This document shows, piece after piece, positions 1 to 11,117 of a stretch of DNA of 64,000 nucleotides. The notes beneath the pieces were generated by a model. It was not told the DNA's origin, did not search any database, and worked only from the letters and a program-made list of their open reading frames with translations. The translations under genes were made by a program, and so were the position numbers. Source of the DNA: Caulobacter vibrioides. GTDB lineage: Bacteria; Pseudomonadota; Alphaproteobacteria; Caulobacterales; Caulobacteraceae. The stretch covers positions 124,001 through 188,000 of the forward strand of contig NZ_CP023315.3 of the NCBI RefSeq assembly GCF_002310375.3, read 5' to 3'. The stretch's first letter is position 1, and each line of letters starts with the position of its first letter.

Positions 1-1
1 C

Positions 2-1219
2 GGCGCCGGCATGGCCGGCTCCACCCTGGCCCTGGCTCTGGCCTCGGGCGGCCTGCGGCCGCTGCTGGTCGATCCCCAGCCCTTCGAGGCCCAGCTGGCC
101 CCGACCTTCGATGGTCGCAGCTCGGCGATCGCCTATTCCTCGTTCCGCCAGTGGCGGGCGATCGGCGCGGGCCAGGCGCTGGAGCCGCACGCCCAGCGCA
201 TCGAGCAGATCCTGGTCACCGACGGCCGCACGCCCGGCGCGGCGGCCCGCAAGCCGCTGCCGGCCTTCCTGCGCTTCGACTCCAGCGAGATCTCCGGGCG
301 CATCGAAGGCGAGCCGCTGGGCTATCTCGTCGAGAACCGCCAGATCCGCGCCGCCCTCTCCAAGGCGGTGATCGACAAGAAAATCCCCGTCATCGCGCCG
401 ATGGCCGCCAAGGCCCTGTCGGTCGAGCCTGGCGCCGCCAAGCTGACCCTGTCGGACGGCCGCGTGCTGACAGCCCCGCTGGCGGTCAGCGCCGAGGGGC
501 GCGGCTCGTCGTTGCGCCGCGCGGCGGGCATCGGCGACATCGGCTGGAGCTATGGCCAGAGCGGCGTGGTCTGCACCGTCAAGCTGGAGCGCCCGCACGA
601 GGGCGTGGCCCACGAATATTTCCTGCCCAGCGGCCCCTTCGCCATCCTGCCGCTGACCGACAATCGCGCCAGCCTCGTCTGGACCGAGAGCACCGCGCGC
701 GGCGAGGCCCTGCGTCAGGCCAGCCCCGAGGCCTTCCACGCCCACCTGACGCGCCGGTTCGGCGACTTCCTGGGCGGGGTGACGATCGAGGGGCCGATCT
801 TCGTCTATCCGCTGTCGCTGTCGCTGGCCGAGCGCATGGTCGCCCCGCGCCTGGCTTTGATCGGCGACGCCGCCCACGGCGTGCACCCGATCGCCGGCCA
901 GGGGCTGAATCTGGGCCTCAAGGACGCCGCGGCGCTCGCCGAAGTGCTGGTCGAGGCGGTTCGCCACGGCGAGGACATCGGGGCCGAGGCCGTGCTGGAG
1001 CGCTACGCCCGCTGGCGGCGGTTCGACACCGTGACCAACGCTCTGGCCTTCGACGCCTTCGTGCGGATCTTCTCGAACGACAATCCGCTGCTGCGGCTGG
1101 CGCGCGGCGCGGGCCTGGCGGTGGTCAACCAGATCGCCCCGGCGCGCCGCTTCTTCATGCACGAGGCCGGCGGCGGGGTGGGCGATCTGCCAAAGCTGTT
1201 GCGGGGGCAAGCGCTGTAA
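2..1219 (+). CDS. UbiH/UbiF/COQ6-family FAD-dependent hydroxylase (5' truncated by window edge)
   Basis: Aromatic-ring hydroxylase of the family that hydroxylates ubiquinone precursors, using FAD and NAD(P)H. The first visible residues, GAGMAG, are the end of the GxGxxG dinucleotide-binding motif, so the true start lies upstream and the ATG at 11 is internal. Near residues 280-310 the second FAD motif is clear (LIGDAAHGVHPIAGQGLNLG), typical of UbiH/UbiF/VisC proteins. Which ring position is hydroxylated cannot be told from sequence. It ends against an intergenic inverted repeat and converges on the Trm112 gene. Family assignment is secure, the specific step is not. Confidence 0.88.
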   Translation, partial: GAGMAGSTLALALASGGLRPLLVDPQPFEAQLAPTFDGRSSAIAYSSFRQWRAIGAGQALEPHAQRIEQILVTDGRTPGAAARKPLPAFLRFDSSEISGRIEGEPLGYLVENRQIRAALSKAVIDKKIPVIAPMAAKALSVEPGAAKLTLSDGRVLTAPLAVSAEGRGSSLRRAAGIGDIGWSYGQSGVVCTVKLERPHEGVAHEYFLPSGPFAILPLTDNRASLVWTESTARGEALRQASPEAFHAHLTRRFGDFLGGVTIEGPIFVYPLSLSLAERMVAPRLALIGDAAHGVHPIAGQGLNLGLKDAAALAEVLVEAVRHGEDIGAEAVLERYARWRRFDTVTNALAFDAFVRIFSNDNPLLRLARGAGLAVVNQIAPARRFFMHEAGGGVGDLPKLLRGQAL

Positions 1220-1336
1220 AATCCTCTCCCTCTGGGAGAGGTGTCGGCGTAGCCGACGGAGAGGGGAGAGGCAGGTTCCGTAGAGCTTCCCCCTCCGGTC
1301 GCTGCGCGACCCCCTCCCCCGTCAGGGGGAGGATTT
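1220..1336. repeat. GC-rich intergenic inverted repeat, family A copy 1
   Basis: Purine/pyrimidine-alternating block opening with AATCCTCTCCC and closing with GGGGGAGGATTT, enclosing smaller dyads such as GTCGGCGTAGCCGAC. Similar blocks lie near 3921, 13109, 17139 and 19475. It fills the gap between two convergent genes and its last bases include the Trm112 stop codon. It could act as a bidirectional terminator, but it has no T-run. Confidence 0.8.
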
Positions 1337-1532
1337 AAGCTTCCAGCTCCCGCGCCTCTTCGGGCAGCATGATCGGCACGCCGTCGCGGATCGGATAGGC
1401 CAGCTTGGCCGCGCGGCTGATCAGTTCGCCCTTGGCGCGGTCATACTCCAGCGGGCCGCGGGTCACGGGGCACACCAGCACTTCCAGGAGGCGCGGATCG
1501 ACGTCGATGATGGGGGCGGAAGCTTCGGTCAT
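1335..1532 (-). CDS. Trm112 / UPF0434 family small protein
   Basis: A 65-residue protein of the Trm112-like family. Visible hallmarks are the [17 protein letters not shown] segment and the later [11 protein letters not shown] motif. In eukaryotes Trm112 is an activating partner of methyltransferases; the bacterial role is not defined. Only the first Cys of the usual zinc-knuckle pair is obvious. It is the last of three leftward genes (cnoX, LON-domain, this) with a 25-nt gap to its neighbour, suggesting one operon. Confidence 0.85.
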   Translation of the reverse strand: MTEASAPIIDVDPRLLEVLVCPVTRGPLEYDRAKGELISRAAKLAYPIRDGVPIMLPEEARELEA

Positions 1533-1557
1533 GGGGTCTGTCTACTGGCCATCATCT

Positions 1558-2238
1558 CTATTGGATAGAGGTGGGTTCATCATCATCGCCGCCCGCCGCG
1601 TCGATCTCGAGCAGGGCGGTCAGGGTGGCCTTGCGCTCGAAAATGGTCTCGGCTTCCAGCAGGGCCTGCTTCTCCATCGGATCGAACGGCAGGGCCATGG
1701 CCAGGCTGTTGATCAAGGCGTCCGAGGGGGCGGATTCGGCGTCGCTCCAGTCGATGGCCAGGCCTCGATGGTCGAGATAGCGCCGCAGGGCGATCATCAG
1801 GCGATCGATCTCGCTGGCCGTGCGCGTGCCGGCCGCCTCCTCGCGCAGATCGGCTTCGTAAGGCGCGAAGTCGGCGCGCACCTGGCGGTAGGGCGTACGC
1901 GCCGGCAGTTCCTCACCGGCCCGGAACCGGCAGACGCCGGTCAGGGTGATCAGATAGCGGCCGTCGCTGGTCTCGGCGAAGCTGGTCACGCGACCCGCGC
2001 AGCCCACCGGCGCGAGGCTGGGGCGGTGCGGGTCGCCGCCCTTGCCGCCCGGGGTGGCGCGCGTCTGGATCATGCCGATGATCCGCTCGCCCGACATGGC
2101 GTCGTCCAGCATGTTCAGATAGCGCGGCTCGAAGATGTTCAGCGGCAGCTGACCGCCGGGCAACAGCACCACGCCGTCCAGCGGGAACACCGGGATCACC
2201 AGAGGCAGGTCGCTGATCTTGCGGTAGGCCGCCGCCAT
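1558..2238 (-). CDS. LON N-terminal substrate-binding-domain protein
   Basis: A 226-aa stand-alone LON-type substrate-recognition domain with no AAA or protease part. Typical features are the opening IPVFPLDGVVLLPGGQLPLN strand-turn and the following FEPRYLNMLDDAM. Such proteins are thought to bind unfolded clients, but their partner is unknown. The start is supported by AGGAG about 8 nt upstream of the ATG. It lies 15 bp downstream of the thioredoxin-TPR chaperone gene, so a joint proteostasis role is a reasonable inference. Confidence 0.88.
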   Translation of the reverse strand: MAAAYRKISDLPLVIPVFPLDGVVLLPGGQLPLNIFEPRYLNMLDDAMSGERIIGMIQTRATPGGKGGDPHRPSLAPVGCAGRVTSFAETSDGRYLITLTGVCRFRAGEELPARTPYRQVRADFAPYEADLREEAAGTRTASEIDRLMIALRRYLDHRGLAIDWSDAESAPSDALINSLAMALPFDPMEKQALLEAETIFERKATLTALLEIDAAGGDDDEPTSIQ

Positions 2239-2253
2239 CCAGAGCTCCTGAGG

Positions 2254-3153
2254 CTAGCTGAAGAGGATCGAGGACAGTTTGCGCCGGCCCTGCTTGGCCA
2301 CTTCGGACGTCGGTCCGGCGGCCTCGAACACGGTCAGCAGCTGCTTGCGCGCGGCGTCGTCGTTCCAGGCGCGATCGCGCGCGATGATGGTCAGAAGATG
2401 GTCGGCGGCGTCCTGCAGGCGGCCCATGCCGGCCAGGGCCTTGGCCAGCTCCAGCCGCGCCTCGTGGTCGTCGGCGTCGGCGGCCAGGCGCTGTTCGAAG
2501 GCGGCGGTCTCGGACGGCGCCTCAGCCGCCAGGGCCAGGGCGGCGCGGGCCGCGTCGAGGTCGGGGTCCTTGGCGTCGGCGGGGGCCATGGCCACGACCT
2601 CGGCCGCGCCTTCTGGGTCGCCGTTGGCCAGGTGGACGCGCGCCATGCCGCCCAGGGCCTTGGCGCTGGTCGGGTCGATCTGCAGGGCCTGGGCGAAGGC
2701 CTGGGCCGCGCCGCCCAGGTCGCCGATCTCCAGCGACTCCTTGCCCATGGCGATGATCTCGTCGAGGGCGCCGCCCTCGTCGGCCCCGGCCAGCTTTTCC
2801 ACGAAGGCCTTCACCTGGCTCTCGGGCAGGGCGCCTTGGAAGGCGTCCACCGGTCGGCCGTCGACAAAGGCGTAGACGGTCGGGATCGACTGCACGCGCA
2901 GCTGGCCCGCAAAGCCGGGGTTCTTGTCGACGTCGATCTTGACCAGCTTCACCGCGCCCTTGGCGGCGGTGACGACCTTCTCGATCGTCGGGGTCAGCTG
3001 GCGGCACGGCCCGCACCAGGTGGCCCAGAAGTCGACGATGACGGGCTGGGTCTTCGAAGCCTCGATCACGTCGGCCATGAAGCTGGCGTCCGTGCCGTCC
3101 TTGATGTGGTCGCTTTTCGAAGAGGGCGCGGGCTTTTCGCCGATCAGGGACAT
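2254..3153 (-). CDS. cnoX: CnoX (YbbN) chaperedoxin: thioredoxin fold plus TPR
   Basis: A 299-residue cytoplasmic protein with a thioredoxin domain (about residues 20-130) and a TPR-like helical C-terminal half. The active site WCGPC (Cys47, Cys50) is complete, unlike E. coli CnoX, which lacks the first Cys. CnoX holds unfolded proteins, protects their cysteines from over-oxidation and passes them to GroEL or DnaK. The C. crescentus homologue has been described as redox-active, which agrees with the intact CxxC. It heads a leftward three-gene group with the LON-domain and Trm112 genes. Confidence 0.92.
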   Translation of the reverse strand: MSLIGEKPAPSSKSDHIKDGTDASFMADVIEASKTQPVIVDFWATWCGPCRQLTPTIEKVVTAAKGAVKLVKIDVDKNPGFAGQLRVQSIPTVYAFVDGRPVDAFQGALPESQVKAFVEKLAGADEGGALDEIIAMGKESLEIGDLGGAAQAFAQALQIDPTSAKALGGMARVHLANGDPEGAAEVVAMAPADAKDPDLDAARAALALAAEAPSETAAFEQRLAADADDHEARLELAKALAGMGRLQDAADHLLTIIARDRAWNDDAARKQLLTVFEAAGPTSEVAKQGRRKLSSILFS

Positions 3154-3261
3154 CGGGGTTCTCGTACTCGGAATTAGGGGAACGCTTTCGCCGTCAAGAT
3201 GGTCTCTGATCGGCCCGCGCGCAATGACCCGTTCGTCGTTTGGGAGGGGGCGAGGGCGACG

Positions 3262-4231
<970 letters not shown>

Positions 4232-4978
4232 ATGGAACTGGAGTGCTATCCCACCGAGAACCGTCCGCCGGAGATCGTGCCGGGACGGCCGCAGCGCGCC
4301 TGGATGGACCGCTTCGCCGAGCGCCATCCCTATCGCTGCCTGCCGCTGACCATGGCCAACACGACGGGCTGGGACATTCTCTGTCCGGTCGGCTTCACGA
4401 TGACCTGGGACGGCGGGGCGCACCAGGAGTGCATCAAGTTCCAGCCCGACCATCCCTATCCGGGCTTCCATGACTTCGTGAAGTCGCACTTCACGCGCGG
4501 GGTGGTGACGTTCCACACCGGCTATCTCTTCCGCACGCCGCCGGGCTGGTCGCTGATGGCCATGGGGCCGCCCAACCACGTCAAGGACGGCGTCCAGCCG
4601 CTGGCCGGCGTGATCGAGACCGACTGGCTGCCGTTCCCCTTCACGATGAACTGGATCTTCACCCGGCCGGGCACGGTGCGGTTCGAGAAGGGCGAGACCT
4701 TCTGCTTCATCATGCTGATCCAGGACAAGCCGATGGAGGCCTTCCAGCCGGTGATCCGCTCGATGAACTCCAATCCCGAGCTGCGCCGCCAGTACGACGT
4801 CTGGGCCGAGAAGCGCACCGAGTTCAACAACCTGATCTTCAAGCGCGACCCCGAGGCCACCAAGGAGGCCTGGCAGCGCTTCTACTTCAAGGGCGAATAC
4901 CCCGAGGAGATCCAGGCCGAGGCCCCCAGCCACCACGTCAACAAGCGTCGGATGAAGTCGCCGAAGGTGGGGGTCTAG
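4232..4978 (+). CDS. DUF6065 family protein, function unknown
   Basis: A 248-residue soluble protein that I match to DUF6065. It has no signal peptide or membrane segment. Aromatic and proline-rich blocks such as FHTGYLFRTPPGWSLMAMGP and TDWLPFPFTMNWIFTRPG suggest a compact beta-rich fold. Homologues often sit near secondary-metabolite or hydroxylase genes, but nothing of that kind is adjacent here. The start is supported by AAAGGA 6 nt upstream of ATG. No function should be assigned. Confidence 0.7.
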   Translation: MELECYPTENRPPEIVPGRPQRAWMDRFAERHPYRCLPLTMANTTGWDILCPVGFTMTWDGGAHQECIKFQPDHPYPGFHDFVKSHFTRGVVTFHTGYLFRTPPGWSLMAMGPPNHVKDGVQPLAGVIETDWLPFPFTMNWIFTRPGTVRFEKGETFCFIMLIQDKPMEAFQPVIRSMNSNPELRRQYDVWAEKRTEFNNLIFKRDPEATKEAWQRFYFKGEYPEEIQAEAPSHHVNKRRMKSPKVGV

Positions 4979-5028
4979 GCAGGGCCCTGGGCGCGGCGCG
5001 ACGGCCGCGCCCCCTGCACACAAGCACT

Positions 5029-5089
5029 CAGAGAGCTCTGCTTGACAGAGTAACGCTTGGGGCGTAACTCTGTACTGCAGAGCGCTCTG
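5029..5089 (+). promoter_or_regulatory. Promoter with clustered CAGAG/CTCTG dyads
   Basis: Three inverted pairs of the same half-site occur in 61 bp. CAGAG-AG-CTCTG lies at 5029-5040, CAGAG and CTCTG at 5046-5050 and 5068-5072, and the perfect palindrome CAGAGCGCTCTG at 5078-5089. The middle pair brackets a sigma70-like promoter, TTGACA at 5042-5047 and TAACTC at 5065-5070 with a 17-bp spacer. The layout suggests repression by occlusion. The obvious candidate regulator is the winged-helix protein encoded two genes downstream. Confidence 0.6.
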
Positions 5090-5113
5090 ATGCGCCTGAA
5101 CAGGGAGGGTCTC

Positions 5114-5674
5114 ATGACGATCAGCCGAAATGACGCGGCCGCCGCACTGTCCGATATCGAGAACACGCAACGCCGGGGCATGACCCTGCGCGGCTATCGC
5201 GTCGGCGGACCGATCCTGATGATGTGGTCGCTGATCTGGGCGACCGGCTACCTGACCATGGGCCTGGCGCCGCCCGAGCTCTGGCTTCCCGTCTGGCTGG
5301 GCCTGGATGTCGTCGGCGTCGCCGGCGCCCTGCTTCTGGCGCGCGCGGGCAAGCCGGCGGGGGCCGGAGCGCCCCCGGGGATGACCTGGCGCCTGCTGGG
5401 CGGCTCGCTGGCCCTGATGATCTTCGCCCTCAGCGTCTTCTGGGTGATGAAGCCCACCGAACCCGCCGCCGCCATGGCCTTTCCGGGGTTGCTGATCGGG
5501 GTGATCTACGCCGTGGTCGGGTTCTGGGCCGCGCCGCGCTACGCGGTGATCGGGGCCTTGATGTTCGGCCTGACCCTGGTCGGCTACGTCCTGTTCCGGC
5601 CCTGGCTGCCCTTCTGGATGGCGGCGGCGAGCGGCGCGCTGTTCCTCAGCGGTGTCTGGCTGTGGAGGCGCTGA
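5114..5674 (+). CDS. Integral membrane protein, function unknown
   Basis: A 186-residue protein with about five to six predicted membrane helices in pairs (MWSLIWATGYLTMGL, WLGLDVVGVAGALLLA, LALMIFALSVFWVM, FPGLLIGVIYAVVGFW and two more). The ATG at 5114 is chosen because GGGAGG lies 6 nt upstream; the more upstream in-frame start at 5057 falls inside the operator region. The gene ends 2 nt before a winged-helix regulator, a pairing common where a small regulator controls its own membrane partner. I recognise no transporter signature. Confidence 0.8.
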   Translation: MTISRNDAAAALSDIENTQRRGMTLRGYRVGGPILMMWSLIWATGYLTMGLAPPELWLPVWLGLDVVGVAGALLLARAGKPAGAGAPPGMTWRLLGGSLALMIFALSVFWVMKPTEPAAAMAFPGLLIGVIYAVVGFWAAPRYAVIGALMFGLTLVGYVLFRPWLPFWMAAASGALFLSGVWLWRR

Positions 5675-5676
5675 GC

Positions 5677-5979
5677 GTGGCGGAATCCGACGACATCATC
5701 CACCAGCCGCTGCGCCTGAAGATCATGGCCGCCCTCAGCGCCGAGAAGGGCCAGCCGCTGGACTTCCCGCGCCTGAAGACCATCACCCAGGCCACTGACG
5801 GCAATCTGGGCAGTCATCTGGCCACCCTGGAGAAGGCTGGCTACGTGGCGATCGAGAAGGACTTCGTGGGCAAGCGCCCCCGCACCCAGGTCCGGTTGAC
5901 GGCGGAGGGACGCAAGGCCTTCCGCGCCCATGTCGACTATCTGAGGGCGGTGGTCGAGGCGGCGGAAGACGAGGGTTGA
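5677..5979 (+). CDS. Winged-helix transcriptional regulator (HTH_34-like)
   Basis: A 100-aa DNA-binding protein with one winged-helix domain. It opens with HQPLRLKIMAALSAEK, has the recognition region DGNLGSHLATLEKAGYV, and a wing around KRPRTQVRLTAEGRKAF. It resembles HTH_34/MarR-like single-domain regulators. The GTG at 5677 is favoured by GGAGG at 5664-5668, inside the 3' end of the preceding gene, giving tight coupling. Autoregulation through the CAGAG/CTCTG cluster upstream of the operon is the natural hypothesis. Confidence 0.85.
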   Translation: MAESDDIIHQPLRLKIMAALSAEKGQPLDFPRLKTITQATDGNLGSHLATLEKAGYVAIEKDFVGKRPRTQVRLTAEGRKAFRAHVDYLRAVVEAAEDEG

Positions 5980-5984
5980 AACCG

Positions 5985-6200
5985 ATGAAACCCACTTCGC
6001 CGTGGCGCCCGCTCGCGCCTTCGCTCTTCCGCAAGACGCCGCCGGAAGTACGGGCGCTGGACGAACGCCGCCGTGAGACGGCCCGAAAGATTGAGCACCG
6101 AAAAGCCGCCTTCCTGGCGACGGTGAACGGCCTTGTCCTGACCTCCGCCGCGATTGCGGCCCTGGCCATGGCGGCGGCGGCGGCTATCTGGTGGCGCTAG
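5985..6200 (+). CDS. Small single-pass membrane protein
   Basis: A 71-residue protein with a basic, charged N-terminal half (DERRRETARKIEHRKAAF) and one C-terminal hydrophobic helix (LVLTSAAIAALAMAAAAA) ending in WWR. It starts 5 nt after the winged-helix gene stop, so it is probably the third gene of that operon. It has no recognised family. The in-frame TTG at 5976 is less likely than the ATG at 5985. Confidence 0.6.
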   Translation: MKPTSPWRPLAPSLFRKTPPEVRALDERRRETARKIEHRKAAFLATVNGLVLTSAAIAALAMAAAAAIWWR

Positions 6201-6302
6201 GCTGATCTCGGCGGATCTGCGGCCGCCCGACGGTGACACCGTCCCTCTTCCCCCCTAGGGTCACGCCCAAATCGTGCCCATCAGGTGTTCGGGGGAAATC
6301 AA

Positions 6303-9300
6303 ATGGATCGTCGGCTGACGGCGCTGGCCGCCTTGTTGTTGATGTCGGGCTCGGCCCTGGCCCACCAGGCCTTGGCGCAAACCGCGCCCGCGAGCGCGCC
6401 GCCGACGGCGACCGCCAAGCCTGACAAGCCCGAGAAGTGGAACGTCAACGCCCCGCCCGGCGTGACGACCCGCGAGGTGCGCATCAGCGTCGACAACGGC
6501 ACCTGGATGAACGTCGACGTCTCGCGCGACGGCAAGCTGATCGCCTTCGACATCCTGGGCGACATCTACACCATGCCGATCGCGGGCGGGACGCCGACCC
6601 GTATCGCCGAGGGCCTGGCCTATGATCAGCAGCCGAGGTTCTCGCCGGATGGCAAGCGGATCGCCTTCACCTCCGACCGGGGCGGCGGCGACAACATCTG
6701 GGTGATGAACCTGGATGGGAGCGACAAGCGCCAGGTGACCAAGGAGGAGTTCCGCCTCCTCAACCAGCCCAGCTGGAGTCCGGATGGCCGCTTCATCGTC
6801 GCCAAGAAGCACTTCACCACCGGACGCTCGCTGGGGACCGGCGAGGTGTGGGTCTATCACGTCTCGGGCGGCGGCGGCGTCCAGCTGGTCAAACGCGCCA
6901 GCGAGCAGCTGCAAAAGGAGTTGGGCGAGCCGATCTATGCGGCCGACGGCAAGAGCGTCTTCTACACGCGCAACGTCACGCCCGGCCCGATCTTCGAATA
7001 CGCGCAAGACTCCAACACCGCCCTGTTCGACATTGAGCGCTATGACCTTGAGACCGGCGAGGTCACGACCGCCGTGTCGGGCCTGGGCGGCTCGGTGCGG
7101 CCCACGCCTTCGCCTGACGGCAAGAAGATCGCCTTCGTCCGCCGCGAGCGGACCAAGTCCAAGCTCTATGTGAAGGACCTGACCTCGGGCGAGGAGCGCA
7201 AGATCTATGACGCGCTGGATCAGGACGTCCAGGAGACCTGGGCGGTCACCGGCGTCTATCCGAACATGGCCTGGACGCCCGACGGCGCGGCCGTGGTGGT
7301 CTGGGCCGGCGGCAAGATCCGGCGGGTGAACGTGGCGGATGGCGCCTCCAGCGTGATTCCGTTCAAGATCGACGACACCCGCGTGGTGATCGACGCCGTT
7401 CATCCCGAGGTCGCGGTCGCCCCCGACCGCTTCACCACCAAGACCCCGCGCTGGGCCAGCGTGTCGCCCGACGGCAAGTCGGTGGTGTTCGAGACCCTGG
7501 GCAAGCTGTGGATCAAGTCGACGGCCGGCGGCGAGGCCCGTCGCCTGGTCAGCGGCGACGAAGACGCCTTCGAGCTCTATCCGTCGTGGTCGCGCGATGG
7601 CCGCACGGTGGTGTTCGTCAGCTGGACCGACGCAGGGCTGGGGCGCCTGCGCACGGTGGCCGCCGCCGGCGGCGCGGCCAAGGACGTGATCGCGCAGCCG
7701 GGCCACTACGGCGCGCCGCGCTTCTCGCCCGACGGCAAGACCATCGTGTTCGAACGCCGTCGCGGCGGCGGCCTGACCTCCGGACGCTGGTCGCAGGATC
7801 CGGGGATCTATCGTGTGGCCGTTACGGGCGGGACGCCGGTGCGTGTCTCGCGCGGGGGCTCCGAGCCGCAGTTCGGCGCCGGGAACGACCGGGTGTTCAT
7901 GCTGATGTCGAGCGGCGACAAGCGCCAGCTGGTCAGCACCGACCTGAACGGCCAGGCCAGGCGGGTCCACGCCAGCGGCGACATGGTCAACGACTTCCAG
8001 GTCTCGCCGGACGGTCGCAACGTCGCGTTCCGTCAGAACTACGAAGCCTTCGTCATGCCGCTGATGCCCGGGACCCAGGAGGTCGCGGTCGACCAGAAGG
8101 GCGGGCCGCTGCCGGTGACGCGCGTCAGCGCCGAGGGCGCGGAGTTCATCCACTGGTCCAAGGACGGCAAGCAGGTCCACTGGAGCATGGGTCCGACCCT
8201 GTTCACCGCCGAGACGGAGGCTCTGTACGCCAGCGCCCCGGCCGCCGACGGGGCCAGCAAGGACGACGGCAAGTTCAAGCCGGTGAAGACGGGCCTGTCG
8301 CTGTCGATGGAGGTCGTCGCCGACAAGCCGACGGGCGTTGTCGTCCTGACCGGCGCGCGCGTCGTGACCATGGCCGACAAGTCCGGCGGGATCATCGACA
8401 ACGGCGTGATCGTGATCAAAGGCGACCGCATCGTCGCGGTGGGTCCCAAGGCCAGCACCCCGGTTCCGGCCGACGCCAAGGTGGTCGACGTGACCGGCAA
8501 GACCATCATCCCCGGCCTTGTCGACGCCCACGCCCACGGGCCGCAGGGGGCCGATGACCTGATCCCGCAGCAGAACTGGTCGGCGATGGCCAACCTGGCG
8601 CTGGGCACGACGACGATCCACGATCCCTCGTCGCGGGCGACCCAGATCTTCGCCGCCGCCGAGCTGCAGCGCGCGGGCAAGATCCTGGCTCCGCGCACCT
8701 TCTCGACCGGCGAGATCATCTATGGAGCCAAGGCCGCCGAGGTCTATGCCGAGATCAACAGCCTGGACGACGCCCTGGCCCACGTTCGCCGGCTGAAGGC
8801 CCAGGGCGCGCACAGCGTCAAGAACTACAACCAGCCTCGCCGGGACCAGCGCCAGATGGTCGTGGTCGCGGCCCAGAAGGAAAACATGGAGGTCGTTCCG
8901 GAGGGCGGGTCGCTCTACAATATGGACGTGACCCTGATCCAGGACGGCAACGCCACCGTCGAGCACAATGTGCCGGTGGATCGCTTCTATGACGACATCG
9001 TCAGCCTGTGGTCGCAGACCAAGACCAACTACACCCCGACCCTGGTCGTGGCCTATGGCGGTCCGGCCGGCGACCCCTACTGGCGTCAGCACATGGACGT
9101 CTGGACCCACCCGCTCCTGTCCAAGCACGCGCCGCCGGCGCTGCTGGCCGCCCAGAACGCTCGCCGCCAGGCCGCGCCCGAGGAAGACTATGTCGACGGC
9201 GCCGCCGCGCGCGAGGCCAAGAAGCTGGCCGATCGCGGCGTGCAGGTGGCCATCGGCGCGCACGGCCAACAGGCGGGCCTGGGTTCACACTGGGAACTGT

Positions 9301-9632
9301 GGTCGTTCGCGCGCGGCGGCTGGAGCCCGGTGGAAGCCCTGGCCGCCGGCACGATCAGCGCCGCCCGCTCGCTGGGCTACGCCAAGGATGTGGGCTCGCT
9401 GGAGGTCGGCAAGCTGGCTGACCTTCTGGTGCTGGACGCCGATCCGACCGTCGACATCCGCAACAGCGACAAGCTGCACCGCGTGATGCTGGGCGGCCGG
9501 CTCTACGATCCGGCGACCCTCAACGAGACCGTGACCGGCCAGCGCATCCGCCAGCCCTATTGGTGGGAACGCTCGGGCGAAGCCTGGAGCGGCGGCCCGA
9601 GCGGCTCGGACCACACCGACGACGTGGGGTAG
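6303..9632 (+). CDS. Secreted TolB-propeller / amidohydrolase fusion protein
   Basis: A 1109-residue protein with a Sec signal peptide (LTALAALLLMSGSALA). The first two thirds hold repeated PD40/TolB propeller blades (FSPDGKRIAFTSDRGG, SPDGKSVVFETLGKLWIKS and others). The last third, from about residue 680, is a metal-dependent amidohydrolase with the HxH motif in GLVDAHAHGPQG and the C-terminal GSLEVGKLADLLVLDADP strand. Such fusions are common in Caulobacter and relatives and are probably periplasmic cyclic-amide or peptide hydrolases; the substrate is unknown. The ATG at 6303 follows GGGGGAAATCAA. Confidence 0.9.
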   Translation: MDRRLTALAALLLMSGSALAHQALAQTAPASAPPTATAKPDKPEKWNVNAPPGVTTREVRISVDNGTWMNVDVSRDGKLIAFDILGDIYTMPIAGGTPTRIAEGLAYDQQPRFSPDGKRIAFTSDRGGGDNIWVMNLDGSDKRQVTKEEFRLLNQPSWSPDGRFIVAKKHFTTGRSLGTGEVWVYHVSGGGGVQLVKRASEQLQKELGEPIYAADGKSVFYTRNVTPGPIFEYAQDSNTALFDIERYDLETGEVTTAVSGLGGSVRPTPSPDGKKIAFVRRERTKSKLYVKDLTSGEERKIYDALDQDVQETWAVTGVYPNMAWTPDGAAVVVWAGGKIRRVNVADGASSVIPFKIDDTRVVIDAVHPEVAVAPDRFTTKTPRWASVSPDGKSVVFETLGKLWIKSTAGGEARRLVSGDEDAFELYPSWSRDGRTVVFVSWTDAGLGRLRTVAAAGGAAKDVIAQPGHYGAPRFSPDGKTIVFERRRGGGLTSGRWSQDPGIYRVAVTGGTPVRVSRGGSEPQFGAGNDRVFMLMSSGDKRQLVSTDLNGQARRVHASGDMVNDFQVSPDGRNVAFRQNYEAFVMPLMPGTQEVAVDQKGGPLPVTRVSAEGAEFIHWSKDGKQVHWSMGPTLFTAETEALYASAPAADGASKDDGKFKPVKTGLSLSMEVVADKPTGVVVLTGARVVTMADKSGGIIDNGVIVIKGDRIVAVGPKASTPVPADAKVVDVTGKTIIPGLVDAHAHGPQGADDLIPQQNWSAMANLALGTTTIHDPSSRATQIFAAAELQRAGKILAPRTFSTGEIIYGAKAAEVYAEINSLDDALAHVRRLKAQGAHSVKNYNQPRRDQRQMVVVAAQKENMEVVPEGGSLYNMDVTLIQDGNATVEHNVPVDRFYDDIVSLWSQTKTNYTPTLVVAYGGPAGDPYWRQHMDVWTHPLLSKHAPPALLAAQNARRQAAPEEDYVDGAAAREAKKLADRGVQVAIGAHGQQAGLGSHWELWSFARGGWSPVEALAAGTISAARSLGYAKDVGSLEVGKLADLLVLDADPTVDIRNSDKLHRVMLGGRLYDPATLNETVTGQRIRQPYWWERSGEAWSGGPSGSDHTDDVG

Positions 9633-9641
9633 CTGAAACCT

Positions 9642-9752
9642 GTGTCATCCCGGCCGTAGCGCAGCGAAGCGCCGGGACCCAGGGGCCGCTTGCGCCGCGC
9701 TTCTTCACCCCCTGGGTCCCGGATAAGCCCTGCGGGCTTTCCGGGATGACAC
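9642..9752. repeat. REP-like intergenic repeat, family B copy 1
   Basis: Perfect 12-bp inverted ends, GTGTCATCCCGG at 9642-9653 and CCGGGATGACAC at 9741-9752. Inside is a second dyad formed by GGGACCCAGGGG and CCCCTGGGTCCC. It fills the space between convergent genes, so the transcript would fold as a long hairpin on either strand. A diverged copy lies at 25743-25844. Confidence 0.85.
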
Positions 9753-9770
9753 GCTTAGGGGCGGGCCTGC

Positions 9771-11117
<1,347 letters not shown>

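Noticed and set aside
1405..3177. Long + strand frame of about 590 aa opposite Trm112, LON and cnoX
   Set aside because: Low-complexity, His/Arg/Gly-rich product with no domain; it is the GC-bias shadow of three convincing leftward genes.
6261..9269. About 1000-aa reverse frame under the amidohydrolase fusion
   Set aside because: Composition and position show it is an antisense shadow of the TolB-amidohydrolase gene.
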